Source: CAYSPT01 sp964432985 (lineage in GTDB: Bacteria; Muiribacteriota; CAYSPT01). From it: a stretch of 64,000 nucleotides of DNA. Below, in pieces: positions 8,580 through 16,484 of the stretch; the first letter of the stretch is position 1, and each line of letters begins with the position of its first letter. The position numbers were made by a program, and so were the translations under genes. The notes under the pieces are model-generated. The model saw only the letters and a program-made list of their open reading frames with translations, searched no databases and had not been told where the DNA came from. The stretch lies in the NCBI GenBank assembly GCA_964432985.1, contig CAYSPT010000023.1, positions 1 to 64,000 of the forward strand, written 5' to 3'.

Positions 8580-11117
8580 TCAGCCCTTCTTCTCTTTGCA
8601 CTGCACCATCACCAGGCACTCCAGGCAACCTTCGTCCGCCTCGTCGAACTCCCCGAAACACGGGTATTCTTCAGACGTAATGTCCGTTGCCTTGCTCTTG
8701 CAGACGACCTTGGCAACGCACATCTTGCAGGATTCATCACCCGGATCGAATTTGCCGATACAGGCAAACTGCTCCAGGTCCTGCTCAGCTATTTCTGCAG
8801 GCTCGTCTGTTGCCTCACTGCATTGTATCCTAACTTCACACTCGAGACAAGTTTCATCGTCGGGAGAATATTCTCCAAAACAGGGGAAATCCGAGATGTC
8901 TGACGGCCCTGCGGCAGCTTCTTCCATGGCCGCCGCCCGGGCCGCGGCCGCCTGTGCTTCGGCTTCCGCTTTAGCTTGAGCTGTTTCTTCTGCTTCGGCT
9001 TCTTTCTTGGCTCTCTGCGCCTGGTTGAAAATCTTGCGGGCCAGGGCCGCCCGCCTCTCTGAGCTGATGTCTCTCATTCGGCCGTGGACTTCAGGCAAAG
9101 CCGTTGATACCGTGTTGAGCTTTTCTGTGTCCATGACCAGTACCACCACGTCTTCCAGGGCTTTGGCCTTGGTGGTATGAACAATGACCTGGCCGGGTTC
9201 GGGCATCTCGCTGATCGAGTCGCCGGACCCCAGGATGGCTAAACTGTTGCCTTCCGGATCGAGCAGTTCGACGGAACCGCTTTTTATCATGAACCAGAAC
9301 TTTACTTCTTCCCCGTCCCGGAAGATGAACTTGCCGACGGGGAACTCCCTGGAAGTCATGTTCTTGGTGAGAATGGATTTTTGCTCGGTGGTAAGGTTCT
9401 TGATGTTGAAAACGTCGTTGTCCGTCCCGGCCACCCGCTCGAGAAAATCCATGTCCTCGGTAGACTTGTCCACATCCTCTTGCATGGCGGTCAGGTCGAC
9501 GTCGGAGCCGCCTGACAGGTGAGCGGAATCAAGCGATACCCCAGAATCCAGCAGGTTTGTCTCGGGCTTCTTTTCCTCTTCTTGAGGCGTCGGGGCTTCC
9601 GATGGGGCTAGTGCGGCTTCCGGTGGAATCCCTTCGGCTTCCGATGGGGCCAGTGCGGCTTCCGGTGGGGCTAGTGCGGCTTCCGATGGGGCCAGTGCGG
9701 CTTCCGGTGGGGCCGGCGGTGGTTCTGGTGGCTCGGGGACAACAGCAGGTGCCGGCATGCCTGGTTTGACTCCGGCTGCGAATTCGTCGGGCCACACCAG
9801 TTCGGCAGGCCGCTTGCCTTTTACTACCAGAAGAGCTTCTTTTCCGATCCTCTGCACCTCGGGATCAGGATCGAACATGGCCATCTCGATCATCCCGCCG
9901 GCACGGGGGTCTGACGATACCGCCAGGTACTTGAGAGCACTGACCTTGCGTTCCTGGTCGTCTCCCTGTATGTCACTAATCCAACCTTCGATATCTCCAG
10001 CGGTGACAGGTGGTGCTGCGGCCGGTGCTTCAACTGCGGCCGGGATCTGCGCTTCGACGCTTGGGGCCGGTTGGGCCGGTACCGGCTGCGGTTCGCTAAC
10101 CGGGGCTTCTGCAGCAGCCGGAGGAGCAGTTGGGACAACTTCAACTGGTGCCGGTGCAGCCGGAACTATCGCTCCGGTGAGCAGGTTGTGAGCTGTTTGG
10201 GCCACTTCCGGGTCCGGGTCGGTAACAAACGATTCAAGGACATTGGGCACTTCATTGGGGAACAGTTGCGTGAATTGTATGAGTGCTCCTCTTCGGATAT
10301 GAGGATTGAAACTCCTCAGATCGTCCTGGAGGGATTCCATGGTCCTCGTGTCGTCAAAAGCATTGGCCACGGCATCGCCGAACAGGACTGTGCCCAGACC
10401 GTGGAGTGTGGCAAAAATAGTGTCCACCACTTCGCGCTGCATGTGGTGAGCGTAGAGGTAACTTTTTCCAAGTGCCTGTATGAGGGCCGCTTTTTCAGCC
10501 TCAGCAGCACCGGGCAGCGCCTCGGCAAAAGCCTGCAGAACCGAAGCATCAGGTTTCGTTCCCAGGGATACTGCCATGCGGGCCCTGACATCCGGGTCCG
10601 TTTCTGATTTGTAGACCGTCAAGAGGCGCTGCATGGCCTGCGGATCGTTCAAGTGAGCAACAATCCAGGCCGCTCCTGCCCGCTGGGCTGCGGTTTCAGA
10701 GGAAAGCAATTTGTCCAGAAGAGGCAGAGGATCTATGGCCTCGTGTCTATTGAGGGCCTTGATACAGTTGATCCGGACCCGGGAACATGGGTCGTTGAGC
10801 ACCGCGAACAGGTACAGCGGCGTGTTCTCACTTCCGGTCATTTCAAGAGCTTCGACGGCATTGGCCCTGATCCGGTCGTCGTCGTGCGACAGAAATTTGA
10901 TGATAGTGGACATAGCTTCGTTCTTGCCGACGACCGCCAGGACTTTTAAAAGGTTGCTGAGTACCTTTAGATCCTGCTCCCTGGCGGCGTGCAGGTTGAG
11001 CACACGGAATATGTCGGGATTGTCCATATTCCTGAGGGCCAGTTTGAGAATCTCCAACCGTTGAGAAGCGTCTCCCTGGTCGAGTACGGCCTTCAGTTGT
11101 TCAACATCCAGAGGCAT
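8580..11117 (-). CDS. HEAT repeat / cyclic nucleotide-binding protein with three Cys4 motifs
   Basis: The protein has 845 residues. HEAT repeats fill about 1-320 and return at about 385-440, joined by Pro/Ala/Glu linkers. A cyclic nucleotide-binding-like domain lies at about 590-690 (FPVGKFIFRDGEEVKFWFMI and following strands). An Ala-rich helix leads to three copies of a C-x10-C-x2-C-x5-C motif at about 755-842. The canonical phosphate-binding RxxxA of cNMP domains is not obvious, so ligand binding is uncertain. It is the first gene of an operon with the GGDEF protein and the lipoprotein. AGGAGG precedes the ATG. A cAMP source exists nearby (cyclase at 50522), which makes a sensor role plausible. 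Confidence 0.8.
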   Translation of the reverse strand: MPLDVEQLKAVLDQGDASQRLEILKLALRNMDNPDIFRVLNLHAAREQDLKVLSNLLKVLAVVGKNEAMSTIIKFLSHDDDRIRANAVEALEMTGSENTPLYLFAVLNDPCSRVRINCIKALNRHEAIDPLPLLDKLLSSETAAQRAGAAWIVAHLNDPQAMQRLLTVYKSETDPDVRARMAVSLGTKPDASVLQAFAEALPGAAEAEKAALIQALGKSYLYAHHMQREVVDTIFATLHGLGTVLFGDAVANAFDDTRTMESLQDDLRSFNPHIRRGALIQFTQLFPNEVPNVLESFVTDPDPEVAQTAHNLLTGAIVPAAPAPVEVVPTAPPAAAEAPVSEPQPVPAQPAPSVEAQIPAAVEAPAAAPPVTAGDIEGWISDIQGDDQERKVSALKYLAVSSDPRAGGMIEMAMFDPDPEVQRIGKEALLVVKGKRPAELVWPDEFAAGVKPGMPAPAVVPEPPEPPPAPPEAALAPSEAALAPPEAALAPSEAEGIPPEAALAPSEAPTPQEEEKKPETNLLDSGVSLDSAHLSGGSDVDLTAMQEDVDKSTEDMDFLERVAGTDNDVFNIKNLTTEQKSILTKNMTSREFPVGKFIFRDGEEVKFWFMIKSGSVELLDPEGNSLAILGSGDSISEMPEPGQVIVHTTKAKALEDVVVLVMDTEKLNTVSTALPEVHGRMRDISSERRAALARKIFNQAQRAKKEAEAEETAQAKAEAEAQAAAARAAAMEEAAAGPSDISDFPCFGEYSPDDETCLECEVRIQCSEATDEPAEIAEQDLEQFACIGKFDPGDESCKMCVAKVVCKSKATDITSEEYPCFGEFDEADEGCLECLVMVQCKEKKG
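9593..9717. repeat. in-frame minisatellite in the HEAT/cNMP gene
   Basis: Alternating units with the core agtgcggcttccg repeat about every 21 or 42 bp. On the minus strand they encode APSEAALAPPEAAL-type peptides in the linker before the cNMP domain. Unit length is a multiple of three, so the frame is kept. Confidence 0.8.
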
Positions 11118-11180
11118 GTGAAACCTCCTGTTTATGCTCGTTCTTGCCTGTCCACATCATGTAACACACATAACATTACA

Positions 11181-11208
11181 GGTATAGCATTGCTAAATAC
11201 ACTGGCAA
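11181..11208 (-). promoter_or_regulatory. candidate promoter for the HEAT/GGDEF/lipoprotein operon
   Basis: On the minus strand TTGCCA (11203-11208) is followed after 16 bp by TATACC (11181-11186), about 60 bp before the ATG at 11117. The spacing is one base short of ideal. This is a pattern match only. Confidence 0.35.
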
Positions 11209-11259
11209 AGCTATTCGGTATTCTGTATCGGTAGTTTATCAGTAAACTTGAGGATAACT

Positions 11260-11315
11260 AGCCCGAATAATTCAAGAATATTCGTTGCAGAAGAGTTTGT
11301 GAAATTATTCGGGCT
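11260..11315 (+). repeat. dispersed palindromic element, copy 1
   Basis: This 56-bp element has inverted ends (agcccgaataattca and its near complement tgaaattattcgggct). Its core resembles the copies at 16306-16359 (same orientation) and 16192-16248 (opposite orientation). It contains no coding sequence, and resembles a MITE or REP-type element. Confidence 0.7.
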
Positions 11316-11371
11316 ATGAAAATGGAACAACATTACCGCTGTCGGGCGGGAACTGGAGACGCGGCCATCGA

Positions 11372-11725
11372 TTATTCCCGGCGTCCGTAATCATCTTCCA
11401 GGCGGATAATGTCATCTTCGCCGAAATAGGTACCGAGCTGCACCTCGATAAATACCAGCGGGTTAACACCGGTGGTTTCTACCCGGTGCTCATCTTCAAA
11501 GGGAATGAGGGCGACATCCCCGCCGGTGACCGCCTGTTTTTGTTTGCCGCAGGTTACTATCCCTTCTCCGGAGATAAATATCCAATATTCCATCCTTTTC
11601 ATGTGTTTCTGTAAACTCAGCCGATGCCCGGGCAATACGGTAATCCGTTTGACCTTATGATCGTCTTCATCTGCGAAAACAACATAATTCCCCCACGGTT
11701 TTGTTGTTTCTTCTATAAAGCTCAT
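11372..11725 (-). CDS. cupin, mannose-6-phosphate isomerase type II-like
   Basis: This is a single-domain cupin of 117 residues. It resembles the C-terminal isomerase domain of bifunctional ManC/type II phosphomannose isomerases (KPWGNYVVF at the start, PGHRLSLQKHMKRMEYW, then GDVALIPFEDEHRVE). The His and Glu residues of the two cupin motifs are present. The expected reaction is interconversion of fructose-6-phosphate and mannose-6-phosphate, but stand-alone cupins of this type may have other sugar-phosphate roles. A good AAGGAG lies before the ATG. No ManC partner is visible. Confidence 0.75.
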   Translation of the reverse strand: MSFIEETTKPWGNYVVFADEDDHKVKRITVLPGHRLSLQKHMKRMEYWIFISGEGIVTCGKQKQAVTGGDVALIPFEDEHRVETTGVNPLVFIEVQLGTYFGEDDIIRLEDDYGRRE

Positions 11726-11794
11726 GTTTCATTGCTCCTTACTTTCTAAGCTCCTTACTGCTTCTAATCGCACGTGGTTCTTCACACAAATAGC

Positions 11795-11824
11795 TTGCTA
11801 TCAAAGAGATATGTAGTATATAAT
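11795..11824 (+). promoter_or_regulatory. candidate promoter of tRNA-Ala
   Basis: TTGCTA (11795-11800), an 18-bp spacer and TATAAT (11819-11824) put the start site a few bases before the tRNA at 11837. Confidence 0.55.
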
Positions 11825-11836
11825 ACCATAATCTTC

Positions 11837-11909
11837 GGGCGATTAGCTCAGTTGGGAGAGCGCTGCCTTCGCAAGGCAGAGGCCACCGGTTCAAGTCCGG
11901 TATCGTCCA
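11837..11909 (+). tRNA. tRNA-Ala (anticodon CGC)
   Basis: The cloverleaf is complete. The acceptor stem GGGCGAT/ATCGTCC includes the G3-U70 pair typical of alanine tRNA. The D stem is GCTC/GAGC, the anticodon stem CTGCC/GGCAG holds loop TTCGCAA (anticodon CGC at 11870-11872), and the T stem is ACCGG/CCGGT with loop TTCAAGT. The discriminator base is A. CCA is not encoded. Confidence 0.97.
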
Positions 11910-11966
11910 AAAACCCGGGAGAAAAAAGTTTTTCCGGCCTGGTATCCAGGGAGGATTGATGTTTAA

Positions 11967-12179
11967 ATGCATACTTTTTCATTTGATGAACTGCACACGT
12001 TATTCGGTAATAAATATATGTTGTGCAAGGTGCTGGCAGAACGAGGAAATGAACTTCTCTCCAATGAAGCATTCCTGATGTGGTTGAAGAGGGAGAAGCG
12101 GGACCTCTTCGAGTACGTTGTTGAAGAATTCAAAAACGGTAAGATCAGATTTGTAGAACAGGCCAATGAGAGGGCGTAG
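11967..12179 (+). CDS. small protein, possibly RNA polymerase omega-like
   Basis: The protein has 70 residues. The pattern FDELHTLFGNKYMLCKVLAE followed later by EYVVEEFKNGKIRF resembles omega subunits, which have an NKYxLVxVAxxRA helix and an ALxEIxxGKI segment. The match is weak and only visual. GGAGG lies about 11 bp before the ATG. It precedes the grpE-like gene by 5 bp, so the two are probably co-transcribed. A different small helical protein is possible. Confidence 0.5.
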   Translation: MHTFSFDELHTLFGNKYMLCKVLAERGNELLSNEAFLMWLKREKRDLFEYVVEEFKNGKIRFVEQANERA

Positions 12180-12184
12180 TTAGC

Positions 12185-13075
12185 TTGAAAGACGTTGTAG
12201 AACATCTGCAACGGGTAACGCAACTCCTCAGCTCTCCGGAAATCCTTGAACAGATTTGCACTATTGAGTCATTCCTGTCCGATTTTTCCGACACTGGGAA
12301 ACTCACTTCGTTATTGAAATCTCTGTTCAAGGACAAGGATATTGCCAAGGAGCAGCGGGAGAGCCTGACGAAGGCGGTAGTCACTAACGTCAGCCAGTAC
12401 CTGGATTCCCTCAGGTCAGGGGGGCTTATCCAGGAATTGAACCTGTCTCTCACCCCGGACATGGATGAAGAAGCTCTTCAGACATCCACAGCGGCGTTTT
12501 TGCAGGATTGGATGGATAATCACAAAGACAAGATCACACGAATCATGGAGAACGTTCTGCTCTCTTTGGTCGGGACTATTAAGGAAGCGGAAGAGCGCAT
12601 AAAAAAAATAAGGGAAACGGAAGAGTCCCTGGAGCGGCACAAGGGCCTGGTCCGTCAGTACGCTGATTCGCTGCAAAGGCTGAAAAGCGATTTTGACAAC
12701 TACAAACAGCGTGTAAAAACTGAAAAAGAACGTGCCGGTGAAGCCGCCGTTGAAGAATTGCTGAAGTTGATCCTGCCCGTGCTGGACTCCTTTGACAGTG
12801 CGCTGGGGCATGCTCCTCCCGAAAGTGAGCAGGATGAAGCCTGGCAGGGGTTGAGAATGATCCGCCAGCTCATGGATAAAGCTCTCAGGGACACCGGGTT
12901 GGAGCCTATTGACACCGATGGCGCCGAGTTCAATCCCGAGATACACGAGGCTATGTTCACCGAGCAGGTAAAAGGAATCGAATCAGAGACGGTTCTTGAA
13001 GAAATGCGAAGCGGGTACAGGTACCGCGGCCGTGTTATCAGACCTTCTCAGGTAAAAGTCGGAATTCCTGACTGA
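12185..13075 (+). CDS. grpE: GrpE-like nucleotide exchange factor with long N-terminal extension
   Basis: The protein has 296 residues. The last 130 or so (from about residue 165) match GrpE: a long coiled coil (LKSDFDNYKQRVKTEKER), then LPVLDSFDSAL and a beta domain ending FNPEIHEAMF...SGYRYRGRVIRPSQVKV. GrpE releases ADP from DnaK. The N-terminal part is helical and unrecognised, making the protein longer than the usual 180-220 residues. The only start near the upstream stop is TTG at 12185, 5 bp after the omega-like gene. No dnaK or dnaJ is adjacent, so a specialised chaperone role is possible. Confidence 0.8.
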   Translation: MKDVVEHLQRVTQLLSSPEILEQICTIESFLSDFSDTGKLTSLLKSLFKDKDIAKEQRESLTKAVVTNVSQYLDSLRSGGLIQELNLSLTPDMDEEALQTSTAAFLQDWMDNHKDKITRIMENVLLSLVGTIKEAEERIKKIRETEESLERHKGLVRQYADSLQRLKSDFDNYKQRVKTEKERAGEAAVEELLKLILPVLDSFDSALGHAPPESEQDEAWQGLRMIRQLMDKALRDTGLEPIDTDGAEFNPEIHEAMFTEQVKGIESETVLEEMRSGYRYRGRVIRPSQVKVGIPD

Positions 13076-13101
13076 CCTTCTACACTTCTTGCTTGAGGGC
13101 A

Positions 13102-13287
13102 GAGATTGAAAAGCATTGTTACTGGATCATGTTCTACCAGCAAAATAGGAAGCAATCGGCTTTCTTGGGCTACTTCTCGTTCATTACCGCTACGCCCACA
13201 CCACTACCAATCATCGTTCAATGTTTGCGTTTCCACCCTCGACTCTGTGAGTGTAGAAAGGACGGAGATTGACAAGCATTGTTACTG
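13102..13287. repeat. spaced direct repeat at the 3' end of the FecR gene
   Basis: The 23-bp sequences at 13102-13124 and 13265-13287 (gagattg...gttactg) differ at one base. The right copy contains the stop codon of the FecR-domain gene at 13282-13284. The roughly 140 bp between them show no gene. Confidence 0.6.
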
Positions 13288-14937
13288 CTGGTCCGGAATA
13301 TTCTGCGGAATCTTCACCGGCGGTCGCTTCGGAAGATTTGTCGGCCGCTTTTGTTCCACCTCATCCCGCGGCGGCCGCCTTCTCAAGATGTCTTCCAGGT
13401 TTCCTGATGAATCGGTCCCTGACTGGTTGTCCCCCGGTCTTTTAGTGTCGGGGAGCCGGTCTCTAAGGCCATCCCCGTCCTTGTCGTCCTGACGTTTCAG
13501 ATTATACAACTCGTTGAGGTTCTGCAGCTGATTTACCGGGGTATTGCTTTTGAGATTGCCGGTGCTGTCCGGGGGAAGATCCATACTCCGGGGAAGATCT
13601 TTCCGTTGTTCATTTATCTTTTGGCGCAGCAGATCAAGCTGGCGGTTCCGCTCGTCGCGCATCAGCAGTAGTATCCTGTTCTGGTCCTCGCGGGGAAGCT
13701 TTGAGAAAACATCCAGGAACTGTGCGTTGTTCTCCCTGAGGCCGGGAAGTTCGATTTCAATCTTTTTTGTCTCAGGCGGCTTGAATTCCCGCGGCGGGAT
13801 GACCGAAGGGCTTTTGCGCTGGTGGACTCCTTTGCGGTCGGAAATCTCCAGAGAGGACCTGTCTTTGTAACCGGGTTCAAATCCCTCCTTGGCTCCCGGA
13901 TCCTGTACTCGCCTTTTGTATTCCCCTTTTTCCCAGGGAGGTGCGGAGTCTTCCCTGAGGTCCTCGATGTTCGACGATTCATAGTGGTGTTCTGGTGGGA
14001 CGTCGGGCTTGTCCCGACGCTCTTTACCCAGTTTGTCCCTGAACCACTCACGGAGCATTTCCGGCGGCGGCGACCGGTCGAATTGCTCCTTATCCCGCAT
14101 GTCCTTCCTGGCTTTTCTCCGTTTTTCACCGGGGTCCAGCTTTTCTCCGGGCTTGCCCGGCTTTTCCGAGCCGGGAGGAGTTCCTTCGGATTTTGGAGAT
14201 TCAGGCTTGATTTTTCCTACCGGAGGCCACTGCAGCGCGCCTTTGCGTGAAGGTTCGTCAAGTTCACCTTTCTCGGAAGGTTTTTCCCCTTCCGGTGCGG
14301 GTTTGGTCTTTGCGGGATCGTCCTTCTTTTTCTCCGGTTTCCACAAATCCGGTGACCAGGTCTTTTGGGCCTGCCACTTGTCAAAGTAGGTTGCTTTATC
14401 CGGTGGCCGGCCGCTGCGAATAGTGGTTTGACGGGCGCTGAATAACAGGATCCGGGTATCTTGTGCGCTGACCTCGACAATCCCGTTGTACACGGCTACC
14501 CTGGTGTCACCGGTTTTCCGGCTGACGTCGACTTCGAATGTCGTTCCCTTTATTCCCGCAATAGCAGTTGGGGTAACCACGCGGAATTTTGTGCCGCGCT
14601 TAACGGCCTGCAGCCAGGTATTGCCGAAGTTAAGCTTTATCGAACCTTCTAGTATGATAATTTCGCACCCGGACTTCATTCTGAGAACGGTTCCGTCATC
14701 GTATTCGAGCTCGGCACGCGCTTTTTCTCCTGTGCGGATCCTGTTTTCCACTGTGACAGTATCATCAGGACGGGCAGTGACCCAGCCAATATCCGGCCGG
14801 TGGATGTCCACCTGGCCGATAATCGAAACAAGTTTTATGCTTACTCCCAGGCGACCGTATACGGGCGATGATCCAGCCAGGTTAAAGACGAGCCCGGCAA
14901 GCAGGCAGAGCCCTATAAATAAAGAAGTTCTTTTCAT
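13282..14937 (-). CDS. exported FecR-domain protein with low-complexity charged tail
   Basis: The protein has 551 residues. A signal peptide (about 1-28) is followed by a FecR-type beta domain (about 35-175; GWVTARPDDTVTVENRIRTG, LEYDDGTVLRM, TPTAIAGIKGTTFEVDV). The remaining two thirds is rich in Lys, Glu, Pro and Arg with no globular domain visible. In classic systems FecR is an anti-sigma regulator, but exported FecR-domain proteins without a sigma partner are common and usually structural. No sigma factor is adjacent, so the second reading is preferred. AAGGTG precedes the ATG. Confidence 0.75.
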   Translation of the reverse strand: MKRTSLFIGLCLLAGLVFNLAGSSPVYGRLGVSIKLVSIIGQVDIHRPDIGWVTARPDDTVTVENRIRTGEKARAELEYDDGTVLRMKSGCEIIILEGSIKLNFGNTWLQAVKRGTKFRVVTPTAIAGIKGTTFEVDVSRKTGDTRVAVYNGIVEVSAQDTRILLFSARQTTIRSGRPPDKATYFDKWQAQKTWSPDLWKPEKKKDDPAKTKPAPEGEKPSEKGELDEPSRKGALQWPPVGKIKPESPKSEGTPPGSEKPGKPGEKLDPGEKRRKARKDMRDKEQFDRSPPPEMLREWFRDKLGKERRDKPDVPPEHHYESSNIEDLREDSAPPWEKGEYKRRVQDPGAKEGFEPGYKDRSSLEISDRKGVHQRKSPSVIPPREFKPPETKKIEIELPGLRENNAQFLDVFSKLPREDQNRILLLMRDERNRQLDLLRQKINEQRKDLPRSMDLPPDSTGNLKSNTPVNQLQNLNELYNLKRQDDKDGDGLRDRLPDTKRPGDNQSGTDSSGNLEDILRRRPPRDEVEQKRPTNLPKRPPVKIPQNIPDQQ

Positions 14938-15056
14938 ATAAACACCTTGCTTTCAAAACACCCACCGGTGTTAATGCACTTCATATTAAGTCTAGCGTGC
15001 ATGCAGGAATTTTGTCAACTTTGCGATCTGACGTGTAAAACAAAGCATTCGCAGTT

Positions 15057-16133
15057 TCAGTGATATTCCAGAGGGTCTTCGCTCAGCGGTTCATAGTGCT
15101 GCAAAAATATGTGGTCTTGAGCGGAAAAGGAAGTATCTTCGGCATCACCAGGGGACGACGTGACCATGTCCGGATGAATGAGAATCTCAGACACCGGAAC
15201 GAAGGCTATTCGTTCCCGGCGAAAGACCGGAATCATCTCCATGATCGCCCTGGCGGTTGACAGCCGTGTGTGTCCTATTCCAATGGCTGTCCCGTGCTTT
15301 AATCCGATCTCGATAAGCTGTTCGAGCTGCCCTTTAATGTAGTCAACCTTGTTTACATTATCCAGAAACACATTCCGCCTGCCGGTTGGAACACCGTTGA
15401 TCAAGGCGGCGTTGAAAGCCAGGGAATGCAGTGCTGTGCGGGAATCGACGAAGAACAGTCCGCGTTTCTTCAGGGTACTCATCACGGCGTCAAGGACAAA
15501 TTCGTCCTTGGTTGCTTTCGATCCCATGTGATTGTTGATCCCCCGGGCATACGGTACCCAGGCGAGCGCCTCCGTGATCTTCTGGTCGATGTCGGTGGTA
15601 TTCATGGATACGGTTATACCGTATGGTCCGAGAGGTAGAAAAGTCCGTTCGGCTTCCATGGGAAGATGCAGTATTACTTCATAACCACGCCGGTGGGCCT
15701 GCTGGGCTGTTTCGATGGAAGCCTTCAGACCGGGGAGCACTGCTACCGTCATAGGAATTCCCAGAGAGAAAATAGCTCCGGTGGCTTCGCCGCCGTACCC
15801 CATGTCGTCAATGATGATAGCGATGCGTGCCCGGGGCGGTGCGACACCGGGCGAAGCTTCCCATTTCTCTTTCGATTCCTGGGTGATCGAGGTGTCGAAC
15901 AGGGTAAAACGCGGCTTCTCAGAGTACGGGGGTGTGTTGGGAAGATGTATCCTGAGTGTTCCCTGGAGTTCCGGCAGACCATTACTGCCCGCCGAGAAGA
16001 GGAGCCCTAGAAAGAGTGTCAGGCCGAGAATTATGATGAGTATAATCCCGCCGGTTACATAAAACCGGCTTTGCCTGTTTTCGAGCAGGCGTGACCCATC
16101 ATCTTCGTCCCATCCAATGGCAGCCGTTCTCAT
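15057..16133 (-). CDS. divergent polysaccharide deacetylase family protein
   Basis: The protein has 358 residues. One N-terminal transmembrane helix (about 25-48) anchors a periplasmic domain of the divergent polysaccharide deacetylase type (YibQ/DUF610). Visible motifs are RIAIIIDDMGYGG, GIPMTVAVLPGL, GYEVILHLPMEA, GINNHMGSKAT and a late GIGHTR. Family members have the NodB-like barrel fold; their substrates are poorly known. AAGGAGAA precedes the ATG. It is not clearly in an operon with its neighbours. Confidence 0.8.
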   Translation of the reverse strand: MRTAAIGWDEDDGSRLLENRQSRFYVTGGIILIIILGLTLFLGLLFSAGSNGLPELQGTLRIHLPNTPPYSEKPRFTLFDTSITQESKEKWEASPGVAPPRARIAIIIDDMGYGGEATGAIFSLGIPMTVAVLPGLKASIETAQQAHRRGYEVILHLPMEAERTFLPLGPYGITVSMNTTDIDQKITEALAWVPYARGINNHMGSKATKDEFVLDAVMSTLKKRGLFFVDSRTALHSLAFNAALINGVPTGRRNVFLDNVNKVDYIKGQLEQLIEIGLKHGTAIGIGHTRLSTARAIMEMIPVFRRERIAFVPVSEILIHPDMVTSSPGDAEDTSFSAQDHIFLQHYEPLSEDPLEYH

Positions 16134-16191
16134 TTCTCCTTCAAATTACCCTATCGTATTCTTATTTATTTTACACTATTCGACCTCATAA

Positions 16192-16248
16192 ACCCGAATA
16201 ATTCACATACTATTCTACGCGGGTCGAACATTCATAAATTATCCGGGT
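16192..16248 (-). repeat. dispersed palindromic element, copy 2 (inverted)
   Basis: Ends acccgaataattca and ataaattatccgggt form an inverted repeat. Its reverse complement aligns with copies 1 and 3, including a gaatagtatgtgaatt segment. It lies in the 351-bp gap between the deacetylase gene and sucC. Confidence 0.65.
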
Positions 16249-16305
16249 TATTTATCGTCTTTTTCGAGGAAAATAGTTAGCGTACTATTACTTTCTATGC
16301 TGCTT

Positions 16306-16359
16306 ACCCGAATGATCCATGATTCTTCGCAGCAGAATAGTTTGTGAATTATCCGGGCT
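16306..16359 (+). repeat. dispersed palindromic element, copy 3
   Basis: This 54-bp element has ends acccgaatgatcca and gtgaattatccgggct and the core ttcgcagcagaatagtttg, close to copy 1. It lies only 57 bp from the inverted copy 2. The rest of the 16134-16484 interval is AT-rich with no gene. Confidence 0.7.
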
Positions 16360-16484
16360 TAATGCAATATCTCTGTCGATATGTTAGAATTACCCGCAGC
16401 AGAAAAGCTTATGCGCGAAACGCTTATGTATGAAAAAGTTTTTGCTATAAGCAAGCTGAATAGCCGAAGGGAGGATTCTGGTAA

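Noticed and set aside
13282..14937. FecR-domain protein as a sigma-factor regulator
   Set aside because: No ECF sigma factor or TonB receptor nearby, and the protein has an N-terminal signal peptide with a structural-type tail.
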